Assembly (NCBI GenBank): GCA_040399685.1
Contig: JBBART010000027.1
Coordinates: forward strand, 1 to 64,000
From: CAIQQQ01 sp040399685
GTDB taxonomy: Bacteria; Pseudomonadota; Alphaproteobacteria; Acetobacterales; Acetobacteraceae
DNA: 64,000 bases
Direction: 5' to 3'
The position numbers and the translations under genes were made by a program. Below, piece after piece: positions 1 to 8,255 of this stretch. How positions within the stretch are numbered: position 1 is the stretch's first letter; each line of letters starts with the position of its first letter. The notes beneath the pieces were generated by a model that worked only from the letters and a program-made list of their open reading frames with translations, searched no databases and had not been told where the DNA came from.

Positions 1-930
1 CTATTGGACGCTGTTTACCCCTGGAATCTGGAAAGTTTTGCACGCTGTTTTGCAGACAATCTGCGCCGCCGCCAGCGCCTCGGCCGCCTGAAGCAAGGGC
101 TCCTCCCCAGCCGCCACCTCCAGCGCCTGACGCACCAGGTGCTGGCCGCTGACCAGGGCCTGCACCACGGGGATTGAGGGATGACTGACAAACAACCCGC
201 GCATGCGTTCAAGCGCGTCCGTGTCATGCCGCGCGGCGCCGTTGATGAAGCTGGCGCTCACCCCGTCCGGCGCGAGCCGGAACACGTGGCAAAAGACCGC
301 GTCCGTCGATTGCATCAGCACCGCCGACGCGCCGGCGATCGCTGCTGGAAAATCCGGCGCCTCAGCGGCAACGGCCATCACATGCGCCCGCAACGCACTC
401 TGCTCGGCCAGCCTGCGATTGACGATCGCCTGGTGAAGCAGGGCAATCCGGCTCGTCACCAGCAACGACAGGCCCTCAAACATCTTTCGCTTCGCCCCGT
501 CGAAATCGGGGCGCGGATTCGTGTCGGCAATGAAAAAACTGCCCACCGTATCGCCGTCCTGCAGTGCCAGGGGCACGCCGGCAAAGAATCGAAATGGCTC
601 CGCCTCGGTGGGCAGCGATGCAGGCCCGAGCGGATCCGCGAGCAGGCCATCGTTGATAAAAACGGACTCCCCCCGCTCCACCACCCGGACCAACAAGGGG
701 AACGCGCCCGGCTGGTCCTGCGGCGCCACGCCATGGCTCGCCTTGAGCACAACCGTGCCGGCAGCCACAAAGACAATAGCGGCCGCCGGCACATCGAACA
801 TCTGGACAGCCAACTGGACCGCAGCGTCCAACGCAGCCTCCTCTGCCGTGCGGAGCAGTTCGTGCTTGGCCAACATCGCGACGGCCCCCATCACGGGCGG
901 GGTCGCAGCCATAAGGATATCGTCACGCAT
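1..930 (-). CDS. GAF-domain signalling protein, apparently C-terminally truncated
   Basis: Soluble protein of 309 aa. A first GAF-like region covers about residues 25-165 (FFAGVPL and GSFFIADT are typical core strands). A second region from about residue 185 resembles the second GAF segment of the kinase at 5730-8255, with the shared pattern EAPD..AAI...AVL. It stops mid-domain, with no PAS, HisKA or ATPase part. The last residues include a repeated CKTACKT, encoded by a tandem GTTTTGCA unit (35-42 and 47-54). The ATG at 928-930 is chosen because the longer in-frame extension to 1035 adds no domain. It probably binds a small ligand or acts as a kinase accessory; a decayed GAF-GAF-kinase paralogue is the alternative. 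The stop codon lies at 1-3, so what follows is not visible. Confidence 0.75.
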   Translation of the reverse strand: MRDDILMAATPPVMGAVAMLAKHELLRTAEEAALDAAVQLAVQMFDVPAAAIVFVAAGTVVLKASHGVAPQDQPGAFPLLVRVVERGESVFINDGLLADPLGPASLPTEAEPFRFFAGVPLALQDGDTVGSFFIADTNPRPDFDGAKRKMFEGLSLLVTSRIALLHQAIVNRRLAEQSALRAHVMAVAAEAPDFPAAIAGASAVLMQSTDAVFCHVFRLAPDGVSASFINGAARHDTDALERMRGLFVSHPSIPVVQALVSGQHLVRQALEVAAGEEPLLQAAEALAAAQIVCKTACKTFQIPGVNSVQ

Positions 931-1439
931 TGTGAACCCGCCGTCAGCCGAGATAGGGGAGATACCCTTAATGAAAGCATTCCTTGCAACGATATTTTTA
1001 TATTCAGCACAACAAAGAGCCGAGTAAACCCACAAGTCAATGAAATAGGATTCGTCCTAAAAAATAATAAACTTTCAGCGAAAACTAAAATTCTGTTCTG
1101 TTCTGTGAAATAAACGATCTTTTTTAGTAAAAAATTAATATATCGAAAATGTTTGGAATCTAAAACGTTGAACGTTGAATTTGTTGCAGAAAGAGAGCGT
1201 TGCGTTTTAGCGTTTCAATTTCAGTCCAAAAAAAATTTTTGAACAAGAAAATAAAAATTATTAGCCAAACCAACGTTTAGCGGTTGCTTGCTTCGAAACG
1301 AAACCAAAAAACGTTAAAAACACAATGAAAAATCTAAACTAAAACGATGATTTTTGAAAACAACGGAAACACAGACGCCGTTTTTCAGCAAAACGTGCCG
1401 CTCACACACCAAAACCCAAGCACTCCACTTGGCCACACC
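931..1439. other. AT-rich intergenic island with AACGTT repeats
   Basis: This 509-base gap lies between the GAF gene and the kinase array and contains no convincing gene. From about 1030 to 1400 it is strikingly AT-rich compared with the surrounding GC-rich DNA. The palindrome AACGTT occurs four times (1164, 1171, 1272, 1310), with further GCGTT and AAACG motifs between. It should hold the promoter of the GAF gene on its left side and the 3' end of the kinase operon on its right. Silencer-binding DNA, an operator array or a scar of transferred DNA are all possible. Confidence 0.6.
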
Positions 1440-3587
1440 TCAGGCGACACCCTCATGGTTGCCCATCTCGGCCCCAGCTATGGGAAGGCGTATCGTGAAG
1501 ATAGCGCCAGCGTCCGAATTCTCCGCAACCAGGGTGCCGCCCATATCCGTGATGATGCCGTAGCTGATCGACAACCCCAGCCCAGTGCCGTTGCCGGCCG
1601 ATTTGGTGGTGAAGAAGGGCCGAAACACACTTTGCAGATGCTCCGCCGGAATGCCGCCCGCCCGATCGCTGATACTGATCGCCACGAGGCCCGCCTCCAC
1701 CCATGCCCGCACACACACCACCCGCTGCTCGATGGCCACGCTGTTGTCCACATAGGCATCGCACGCGTTGGCAATCACATTGATCACCACCTGCTCCAAT
1801 GGAATGGTCTTGGCGCGCAGGTCCGGCAGGTCGGCAGGTTGGTCGATGCGCAGCAAGACACTGCCGTCGCGCAACTTGCCTCGCAACAGCACCTCCGTGT
1901 GATCGAGCACGGTCGCCAACGCAACCGTCTCCACCGGGCCATGGCCCGTGCGGCCAAAGACGCGCATATGGTCGATGATGCTCGACGCGCGGGTGACAAG
2001 TTCGACAATCCGGTCCAGACGCGGTTGCAGTTTTGGCACATCCATCCCAGACCGGCGCACGGCGGCTATCGCGTTCTCGGCGGCCATGCTGATGGCGGCA
2101 AGGGGCTGGTTCAGTTCATGCGCCATGCCGGTCGCAACCTCGCCGAGCAGCGCAAGCTTGGCGGCCTGCTCCAACTGCCGGCTCAATGCGCGTTCGCGCG
2201 TCACATCCGTCCACAACGCAATCACCTCGGCCTCCCCGGCTTCGGTGATGTTGCGGCTCAAAAGCGCCTGACACACCAGCAGGCTTCCATTGCGATGGCG
2301 GATGGTGAAGTCGCCAGATACCCCTCCGGCATCCAGCGTCAAATGCAGCGCCGCACGCAACCGCCCCAGCACATCCGGCGCCATCAACAGCGCGAAGGCC
2401 TGCGGGAGCAGCAGCGCCTCAAGCGGATAGCCGAACATGGCTTCAATCGTCGGCGCCGCGTAGGTGATCCGCCACGTGCCGTCGGCATTCGGCATCGTGC
2501 GCACGAAGGCGCCAGGCATGGCGGCCACCAACGACTGAAGCGCCCTGGCTCCGTCCACCACCTGCCGCTCGGCGGCCCTCGCCGCTGCCATTGTCTCCAT
2601 CACCCGACGGTGGCCAAGATTCTGCCGCAACTGCATGGCAACGCAAACAGCGATAAGAGTTTCAAGACAAGTAACTATCGAAACAATACCGATTGACTGC
2701 CCGCGCCAAAACGACAGCGCCGCCTTCAACGTCGTCGCCACACCCACAACAACCGGGAAATTCCGCAGAGACTGCCCTGCTATCACCAACTCCTGCTTGT
2801 TCAAATCTCCCATTGTCTGAACGGTTGCTTTTTGGGTGTCCGAGGCGCGAACGGCCAGAAGAATGCTGCTCCTCGGGAATGCCTTTCCAATCAGTTCTGG
2901 CGCCGGTGGGTAGCGTGCCAGCAACCGGCCGTCATCGCGGAACAAGGCAATGTTCACGCCCGCCTTGAGCGCCACATCTTTATAAAGCCGATCAAAAAAA
3001 TCGAGCTTCACCAAACCCATGATGTTGCCAACAAACGCGCCATCATCTCCCCGGATGGTGCGGGTGACATAAAGAGTCAGTTTTCCGGTAAGCGCCGTAT
3101 AACTCAAACTACCGGGCAACCGGTCAATCGCCGGGTTCTCACGCATGGCAAGGGCGAACTCATGCTGCGCCGCATTGGCCTTTGGCTGCGGCCAGGAGAT
3201 GGAGGAATTGATCACATCAAAATGATCGTCGGTGATGACGATCCCTGCGAGCTGTGGCAGCCCAGGAACGCGATCGTGCAATGCAAGATGAACGGCCTCG
3301 CTTGACATCAGCCGGCGCAAATCATCCGCGGTGTGCACGCCCGCGCTGCGCATCTGCTCCAGAAAATCAATTTGCGTCAGCTCAACCGCTTCCAACGACC
3401 GCTCGGCCTGATCAGACAGCACCAGCGACAGGCTCTCGTTGATCAGGGTCACGTCGGCAATCGCCTGGGCGCGCAGACCCATGATCAAGATGCCTGCGCC
3501 AGCGGCAAGAGCCGTCCCAAATATAACCGCGAAGACAATCAAAAAGATCGATGGGCGCGTCATTCGGCGGTGAACACCAACTCTCAC
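1440..3587 (-). CDS. Membrane sensor histidine kinase (Cache-PAS-HisKA-HATPase)
   Basis: Predicted inner-membrane sensor kinase of 715 aa. A transmembrane segment at about 12-38 and another at about 298-320 bracket a periplasmic Cache (PDC)-type sensor domain. A PAS domain follows (about 350-465). The HisKA H-box is AHELNQPLAA with His490. The ATPase domain has an N-box (IANACDAY, Asn607), a G1 box (DRAGGIP), an F-box (FRPFFTT) and a G2 box (GTGLGLS). All catalytic elements look intact and resemble the DctB/FixL-like HELNQPL kinases. The GTG start at 3587 overlaps the TGA of the upstream kinase (GTGA), implying translational coupling; ATG at 3563 is an alternative. It is the last of four tandem kinases. 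Its ligand cannot be read from sequence. Confidence 0.9.
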   Translation of the reverse strand: MRVGVHRRMTRPSIFLIVFAVIFGTALAAGAGILIMGLRAQAIADVTLINESLSLVLSDQAERSLEAVELTQIDFLEQMRSAGVHTADDLRRLMSSEAVHLALHDRVPGLPQLAGIVITDDHFDVINSSISWPQPKANAAQHEFALAMRENPAIDRLPGSLSYTALTGKLTLYVTRTIRGDDGAFVGNIMGLVKLDFFDRLYKDVALKAGVNIALFRDDGRLLARYPPAPELIGKAFPRSSILLAVRASDTQKATVQTMGDLNKQELVIAGQSLRNFPVVVGVATTLKAALSFWRGQSIGIVSIVTCLETLIAVCVAMQLRQNLGHRRVMETMAAARAAERQVVDGARALQSLVAAMPGAFVRTMPNADGTWRITYAAPTIEAMFGYPLEALLLPQAFALLMAPDVLGRLRAALHLTLDAGGVSGDFTIRHRNGSLLVCQALLSRNITEAGEAEVIALWTDVTRERALSRQLEQAAKLALLGEVATGMAHELNQPLAAISMAAENAIAAVRRSGMDVPKLQPRLDRIVELVTRASSIIDHMRVFGRTGHGPVETVALATVLDHTEVLLRGKLRDGSVLLRIDQPADLPDLRAKTIPLEQVVINVIANACDAYVDNSVAIEQRVVCVRAWVEAGLVAISISDRAGGIPAEHLQSVFRPFFTTKSAGNGTGLGLSISYGIITDMGGTLVAENSDAGAIFTIRLPIAGAEMGNHEGVA

Positions 3588-5656
3588 ACCGCATACTCGC
3601 CGGCCACGGGCTCTGCCACGAAGGCCGGCAGATCAACGCGGAACACCGCCCCGCCGTTCCGGTTCTCAGCCGAAATGGTGCCGCCCAGTTCGGTGATGAT
3701 GCCGAAACTCATCGACAGGCCCAAACCCCGCCCTTCATCCCGGCCGGTAAAGAATGGCTGGAACACCTTGCCGATGGAATCTTCCGCAATGCCGCCGGCC
3801 TTGTCGCCCACCATGATAAAGATGCGGCCGCCCGACGCGCTGGCCTCCACGGTGATCACCCGTGGTGTCCCGCTCTGGCCGAGGTCCTTGTCGATGTAGG
3901 CGTCGCTCGCGTTGATCAGGAGATTGGCCAGAACCTCCTGCAACGCGATATCCTTGGCGAGCACCGGCTGCAGGTCCGCGGGCACGGCCACCTGCAGTTG
4001 CACGCCCGCATCGCGCAGCTTGCCTGCCACCACGCCCGCGGCCTCCTGCACGACCATCGCCACCGAAAGCGGCCCGACCTCGTCATCGCCGGTGCGACCG
4101 AACACGCGCATGTTGTCGATGATGCCGGCCGCCCGCGAAGTCATGCGTACAATGACATCCAACCGACGACTCAGCCTCGGCCAAGGCTCATCGCGACGGG
4201 CCAGTTCACGCAGCGCGTTCTCCGCCGCCATGCTCATCACCGCGAGGGGCTGGTTCAATTGATGCGCCATCGCGGTGGCCACCTCGCCCAGATGCGCCAG
4301 CCGGACGGAACGTTCCAGCGCATCGTTCAACGAACGTTCGCGCGTCACGTCGCTCCACACCGTGATCACCTCCAGATCTCCTTTCGGCGTCACATGGCGA
4401 CGCATCATGGCGTGAAAGTATCGCTGCTCGCCGTCCTGGCGAATGAAACCCAACTCTGTCGTGGCCTCGCCTGTCACCAGGGCGTGCTGTTCACAGCGCG
4501 CCGCCTGCTGCATGTCGTGCGCCGTAACGCTGGCGCCCGGCCAATGCTCGCCCATCGCCTCGGCCCGGCTATAGCCCGTCATGAAACCAACCGACTTAGA
4601 AACAAATATCGTTCGCAACGACCGATCGGGTTGCACCGCGCGCCGGATCAAGACGCCCGGCATCGCCGCCATCAGCGCCTTCAGGCCGGACAGCGCCGTC
4701 AATTGACGCTGCTCGGCCTTGGCTGCGGCCGTCAGGGCCTGGGCCACGCGTTGCTGGCTGGTGGACAGGCCGAGCATGGCCAACATCGCCAAGGAAATCA
4801 GAACAAGCAACGACACCACACCGATGGCGGTGAGAATCGCAAACTGGACCGGCCACGCCAGCACCGCCGCGCGCGTGGTCTCCAGCCGCAGGGTCAGGGT
4901 GCCGCCACGCAGGGGGACATCCACAAAAATCCGCTCCTGCCGCTCAGCCTCCTCGACGGCACTCGCCACGGCGCCGGCGGGAGTGGATGAAATCCGCGCC
5001 AGCAACACACGGTCCTGGCGCAGCAGGGTCATGGTGGCCGATGGCAAGGCAACCGAGGCCAGAAGCCGCTCGAAATGCGCCAGCTCGATGGCCGCCACAA
5101 GCGCGCCCAGATACTGCCCCTCGGGGCCATTGATGCGGCGCGCAAGATAGATCGTGCGCGTGCCGGTGCCACGGTTGGACACCGGCGCGCTGATAAAGGA
5201 ATCCGCTCCCGCGCCGGCCTTCAGCGCCACGGTATAGTCACGGTCAGCGAGGTTGACGGGCGGAATGGGCCAGTAGCGGGAAAAATTCACCAGATTGGCG
5301 TCGGCATCATGAATGGCCAGCGCGTCGACCTGACGCAGGCTGGCGGCCCGGGCCTGCAAATCAAGATGCGCCGCCCAGTTGGCCATCCGCGTGCGGACAT
5401 CGCCCGGCTCCCGAATGCCGTCGGCGTGCATCCGCTCCAGCATGTCGACCTCCAGCAGGTCCACCGCTTCAAGCCTGCTTTCGATCTGTTCGGCCAGATG
5501 CGGCCCGATGCGCAGCATCCGCGACTGCTCTGCGGCCGGGGCTGTCAGATACAGGTCTGCGGCGGACAGGGCTGCCACAACCACGATCGTCAGGCACATC
5601 AGCACGCCCACGACGACAATCACGGCATCCTGCCGCGTGCGCCCCCAACGGCTCAT
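3584..5656 (-). CDS. Membrane sensor histidine kinase with Gln after the phospho-His
   Basis: Predicted sensor kinase of 690 aa. TM1 lies at about 11-32, a periplasmic Cache/PDC domain follows (contains LADRDY and the pattern GTRTIYLARRI), and TM2 lies at about 268-294. A PAS domain (about 320-440), HisKA and HATPase complete it. The H-box reads AHQLNQPLA: His465 is present, but the acidic residue that normally follows it (HE) is Gln466. That residue normally assists phosphotransfer, so activity may be altered. The ATPase motifs NASDAY, DKAGGIA, FQPFFTG and GRGLGLS are present. The ATG at 5656 was chosen because it directly precedes TM1; the longer open frame to 5890 overlaps the upstream kinase and has no signal. 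A 73-base gap separates it from the upstream kinase. Confidence 0.88.
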   Translation of the reverse strand: MSRWGRTRQDAVIVVVGVLMCLTIVVVAALSAADLYLTAPAAEQSRMLRIGPHLAEQIESRLEAVDLLEVDMLERMHADGIREPGDVRTRMANWAAHLDLQARAASLRQVDALAIHDADANLVNFSRYWPIPPVNLADRDYTVALKAGAGADSFISAPVSNRGTGTRTIYLARRINGPEGQYLGALVAAIELAHFERLLASVALPSATMTLLRQDRVLLARISSTPAGAVASAVEEAERQERIFVDVPLRGGTLTLRLETTRAAVLAWPVQFAILTAIGVVSLLVLISLAMLAMLGLSTSQQRVAQALTAAAKAEQRQLTALSGLKALMAAMPGVLIRRAVQPDRSLRTIFVSKSVGFMTGYSRAEAMGEHWPGASVTAHDMQQAARCEQHALVTGEATTELGFIRQDGEQRYFHAMMRRHVTPKGDLEVITVWSDVTRERSLNDALERSVRLAHLGEVATAMAHQLNQPLAVMSMAAENALRELARRDEPWPRLSRRLDVIVRMTSRAAGIIDNMRVFGRTGDDEVGPLSVAMVVQEAAGVVAGKLRDAGVQLQVAVPADLQPVLAKDIALQEVLANLLINASDAYIDKDLGQSGTPRVITVEASASGGRIFIMVGDKAGGIAEDSIGKVFQPFFTGRDEGRGLGLSMSFGIITELGGTISAENRNGGAVFRVDLPAFVAEPVAGEYAV

Positions 5657-5729
5657 GAAATGGGTGACATCAAACCGGGACTGCCTTGGCAAATCAAATC
5701 GATCAGTATGATTGTTGCGCGTTGGACTG

Positions 5730-8255
5730 TTATGCAACGAAAGCCACGGGCAGCGCGATGGTAAACACAGTCCCACCCTCCCGGCACTCGGCCCCGATGG
5801 TACCCCCCATATCCGAGACAATACCGTAGGTGATGGATAGCCCGAGGCCCGTGCCTTTGCCAGCCGGCTTGGTCGTGAAGAATGGTTCAAAAATACGTGA
5901 CATCACCGCCGGTGGCATGCCGCCGGCGTGGTCCCCGACGGTGATGCAGACCTGCCTTTCAACAACCCGCGCCACCACCGTGATCAGGCGCGCGTCCGCA
6001 GGCGCTGCGTCGGACAGGGCTTCGTAGGCGTGACAGGAATTCACGATCAGGTTCATCATCACCTGCTGCAGCGGGATCATCTGGCCCATAACAGCCGGCA
6101 ACATGTGCGGAACATCACAGTGCAGCCGCACGCCGCTGCCGCGCAGCTGTGCCTGCAGCAACGGGCGCACACCGTCCATCACGTCGGACAGGCGCACAGG
6201 CGTTGATGCGCTCACTTCCTGACGGCCAAAGATCCGCATGTGGTCGATGATGTCCGAGGCCCGCCGCGCGAGAGACAGCACAGCCTCCAGCTTCTGTTCC
6301 GCGCGTGGCGCCACGCCGGGCGTTCGCGCCAGGCTGCGCAGACCGTTCTCGGCGGCCATGCAGATCCCGGCCAGCGGCTGGTTCAGTTTATGCGCCATGC
6401 CGGTGGCCAACTCGCCAAGCTGGGCCAGCTTGTTGGACTGGGCGAGTTGCGATGCCAGCTCTCGTTCGCGGGTGATGTCGCTCCAGATGCAGATCACCTC
6501 ATCCAGGCCGGCCGCGTTACGGTGCCCGCGTGTGAGCATCCGAATCCAAATCCACACCTTGTCCTTGCGGCGAAAGCGGAATTCCGTGGTGCTCGGGCCG
6601 GTGGCCTGGGCTGACGCCAAAGCGTCGCGCAGGCGGTTCCAATCGGCTGGATCGGTGCCGTTGCGCCACCACCAGTTGTCATGCGCCTCCGCCACCGTAA
6701 AGCCGGTCAGCGCCTCGACCGTATCCGCGATGAAACTACGCCACCAATACCCGTCCGCACGCAGATGCTGGCGGATCAACACACCTGGGATGGCGCCCAC
6801 CAATGCTGTCATGTCGCGCGCGTTGGCTTCCCGCTCGGCCGCAACCATGCGCTGCTCCGTGACGTCGCGCTGGGCCGAGAAAAAATGCGTGACCTCCCCG
6901 GCAAGATTGCGAACGGGAGAGATGTGCAGATGCAGCCAGTGAGCGGTCCCATCCTTGCGGCGGTTTTGAATCTCGGTGTTGCTCGACTGTCCCGCCTGAA
7001 GCGCTGTCCGAATCTCGGCGCGGGTCTCAGGACTGGTGAGCGCGTCCTGGAACACCCGGGGCGTCAGACCCACGATCTCGGCCAAGGGGTAGCCGGACAT
7101 CTCCTCGAACGCGGTATTGGCATAGAGAATATGCGGCCCCGAGGCATCGAGCACCGCATCGGTGATGATCACCGCCGTCGTGGTGTCCTCCACCACACGG
7201 CGGAACAGGCGGCTGGCCTCCACCTCTGTGCGGATTCGCAACAGTGGACGCAGCGCCAGCGCGCCATCGCGCAGCATGCGCGCGATGCCGTCCAGGTCGG
7301 CCGGAACGTGATCGAAGCCGATGGTAAACACGTAATGGTTGGACAGAACCGAAAGCGGCGTGGCGATCAACGCCTTCACGCCATGCGCGGCCATGATGCG
7401 ATTGCCCGGACAATCCGCCATCTCCGCCGGGCAGGCCAAATCATCCGCCACCACCTGCTGGCCGGAAAAAAGCGCCCGGCCCACAAGCGAGTTGTCGGCG
7501 GTGATTTTCAGCCCCATCAACGCCGTCAGCAGGCTGGAAATGCGCGGGTCCTCCGACCGGGCGCTGCCAATAAAAACCGGACGGGCGACATCGTCGCCGC
7601 TGCGCAGAACGTTGCACATCAGGTCGCCGGCAGCGTCGCGCAGCACGGCAGCGGCGGCGGCCAGCGCTGCATCCAGATCCGGCGCATCAGCCGTCAACAT
7701 CAGCAGATTTCGCAACAACGCCGCCTTCCGCACCCGAAAGGCCGAACGGTTGGCCTCCTGGATCAGCTCCAGCCGCTGGCGTACAAGCCCGGCCAGATCC
7801 TCCAGCAGCGCCTGCTGCGCCGGATCGAACGCCGGGCGCGACTTGGTGTCGAGCACACAGAGCGCGCCGATGACGTGCCCCTGCGGATCGATCAGCGGTG
7901 CGCCGGCAAAGAAGCGGATGCCGGCCGCCCCCGTGACCACAGGGTTGTTCGCGAAAGCAGCATGCGCCCGCGTGTCCGGCACCACGAGCGTGCAGCGGCC
8001 GTGAACAACCATGTCATTGAAAGAATGAAGCCGCCCAACGTCGGCCATTTCAATGCCACAGGCCGCGCGGACCATCACCCGGTCCTCACCCACCAGCGCG
8101 ATCGACGCGATCGGCGCCCCGCACACGCTCCTGGCCAGACGCAAGACAGACTCGAAGCGGTCCCACTGCTCCGGTGGAAGATCATGCTGCTCCATCGCGC
8201 GAATGCGCGCGGTCTCCCCTTCCGCACCCGGGTTGTGCAGCAGGCCGGTCATCAT
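5730..8255 (-). CDS. Cytosolic histidine kinase GAF-GAF-PAS-PAS with Lys after the phospho-His
   Basis: Protein of 841 aa without transmembrane segments. Order: GAF (about 25-165, with FFAGAPL and GALCVLDT), a second GAF-like segment (about 175-340), PAS (about 350-467), PAS (about 480-598), HisKA and HATPase. The H-box is AHKLNQPLA, so Lys623 replaces the usual Glu after His622. N-box NSCHAY, DHAGGMP, FEPFFTT and GTGLGLS are intact. The first PAS resembles LOV domains (GYPLAEIVG, then GLTPRVFQ, then RRKDGTAHW), but the flavin-binding Cys of GxNCRFLQ is Pro, so blue-light adduct chemistry is not expected. The ATG at 8255 overlaps the TGA of the upstream kinase (ATGA). Input is probably intracellular. 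Confidence 0.9.
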   Translation of the reverse strand: MMTGLLHNPGAEGETARIRAMEQHDLPPEQWDRFESVLRLARSVCGAPIASIALVGEDRVMVRAACGIEMADVGRLHSFNDMVVHGRCTLVVPDTRAHAAFANNPVVTGAAGIRFFAGAPLIDPQGHVIGALCVLDTKSRPAFDPAQQALLEDLAGLVRQRLELIQEANRSAFRVRKAALLRNLLMLTADAPDLDAALAAAAAVLRDAAGDLMCNVLRSGDDVARPVFIGSARSEDPRISSLLTALMGLKITADNSLVGRALFSGQQVVADDLACPAEMADCPGNRIMAAHGVKALIATPLSVLSNHYVFTIGFDHVPADLDGIARMLRDGALALRPLLRIRTEVEASRLFRRVVEDTTTAVIITDAVLDASGPHILYANTAFEEMSGYPLAEIVGLTPRVFQDALTSPETRAEIRTALQAGQSSNTEIQNRRKDGTAHWLHLHISPVRNLAGEVTHFFSAQRDVTEQRMVAAEREANARDMTALVGAIPGVLIRQHLRADGYWWRSFIADTVEALTGFTVAEAHDNWWWRNGTDPADWNRLRDALASAQATGPSTTEFRFRRKDKVWIWIRMLTRGHRNAAGLDEVICIWSDITRERELASQLAQSNKLAQLGELATGMAHKLNQPLAGICMAAENGLRSLARTPGVAPRAEQKLEAVLSLARRASDIIDHMRIFGRQEVSASTPVRLSDVMDGVRPLLQAQLRGSGVRLHCDVPHMLPAVMGQMIPLQQVMMNLIVNSCHAYEALSDAAPADARLITVVARVVERQVCITVGDHAGGMPPAVMSRIFEPFFTTKPAGKGTGLGLSITYGIVSDMGGTIGAECREGGTVFTIALPVAFVA

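Noticed and set aside
1416..1432. CCAAG...CTTGG hairpin after the last kinase as a terminator
   Set aside because: The stem has only five pairs and the following tract is GTTTTGG rather than a T-run.
1347..2696. Long plus-strand open frame opposite the first kinase (449 aa)
   Set aside because: It has no domain, is His/Arg-rich as expected from the antisense of a GC-rich gene, and the minus strand encodes a complete kinase.
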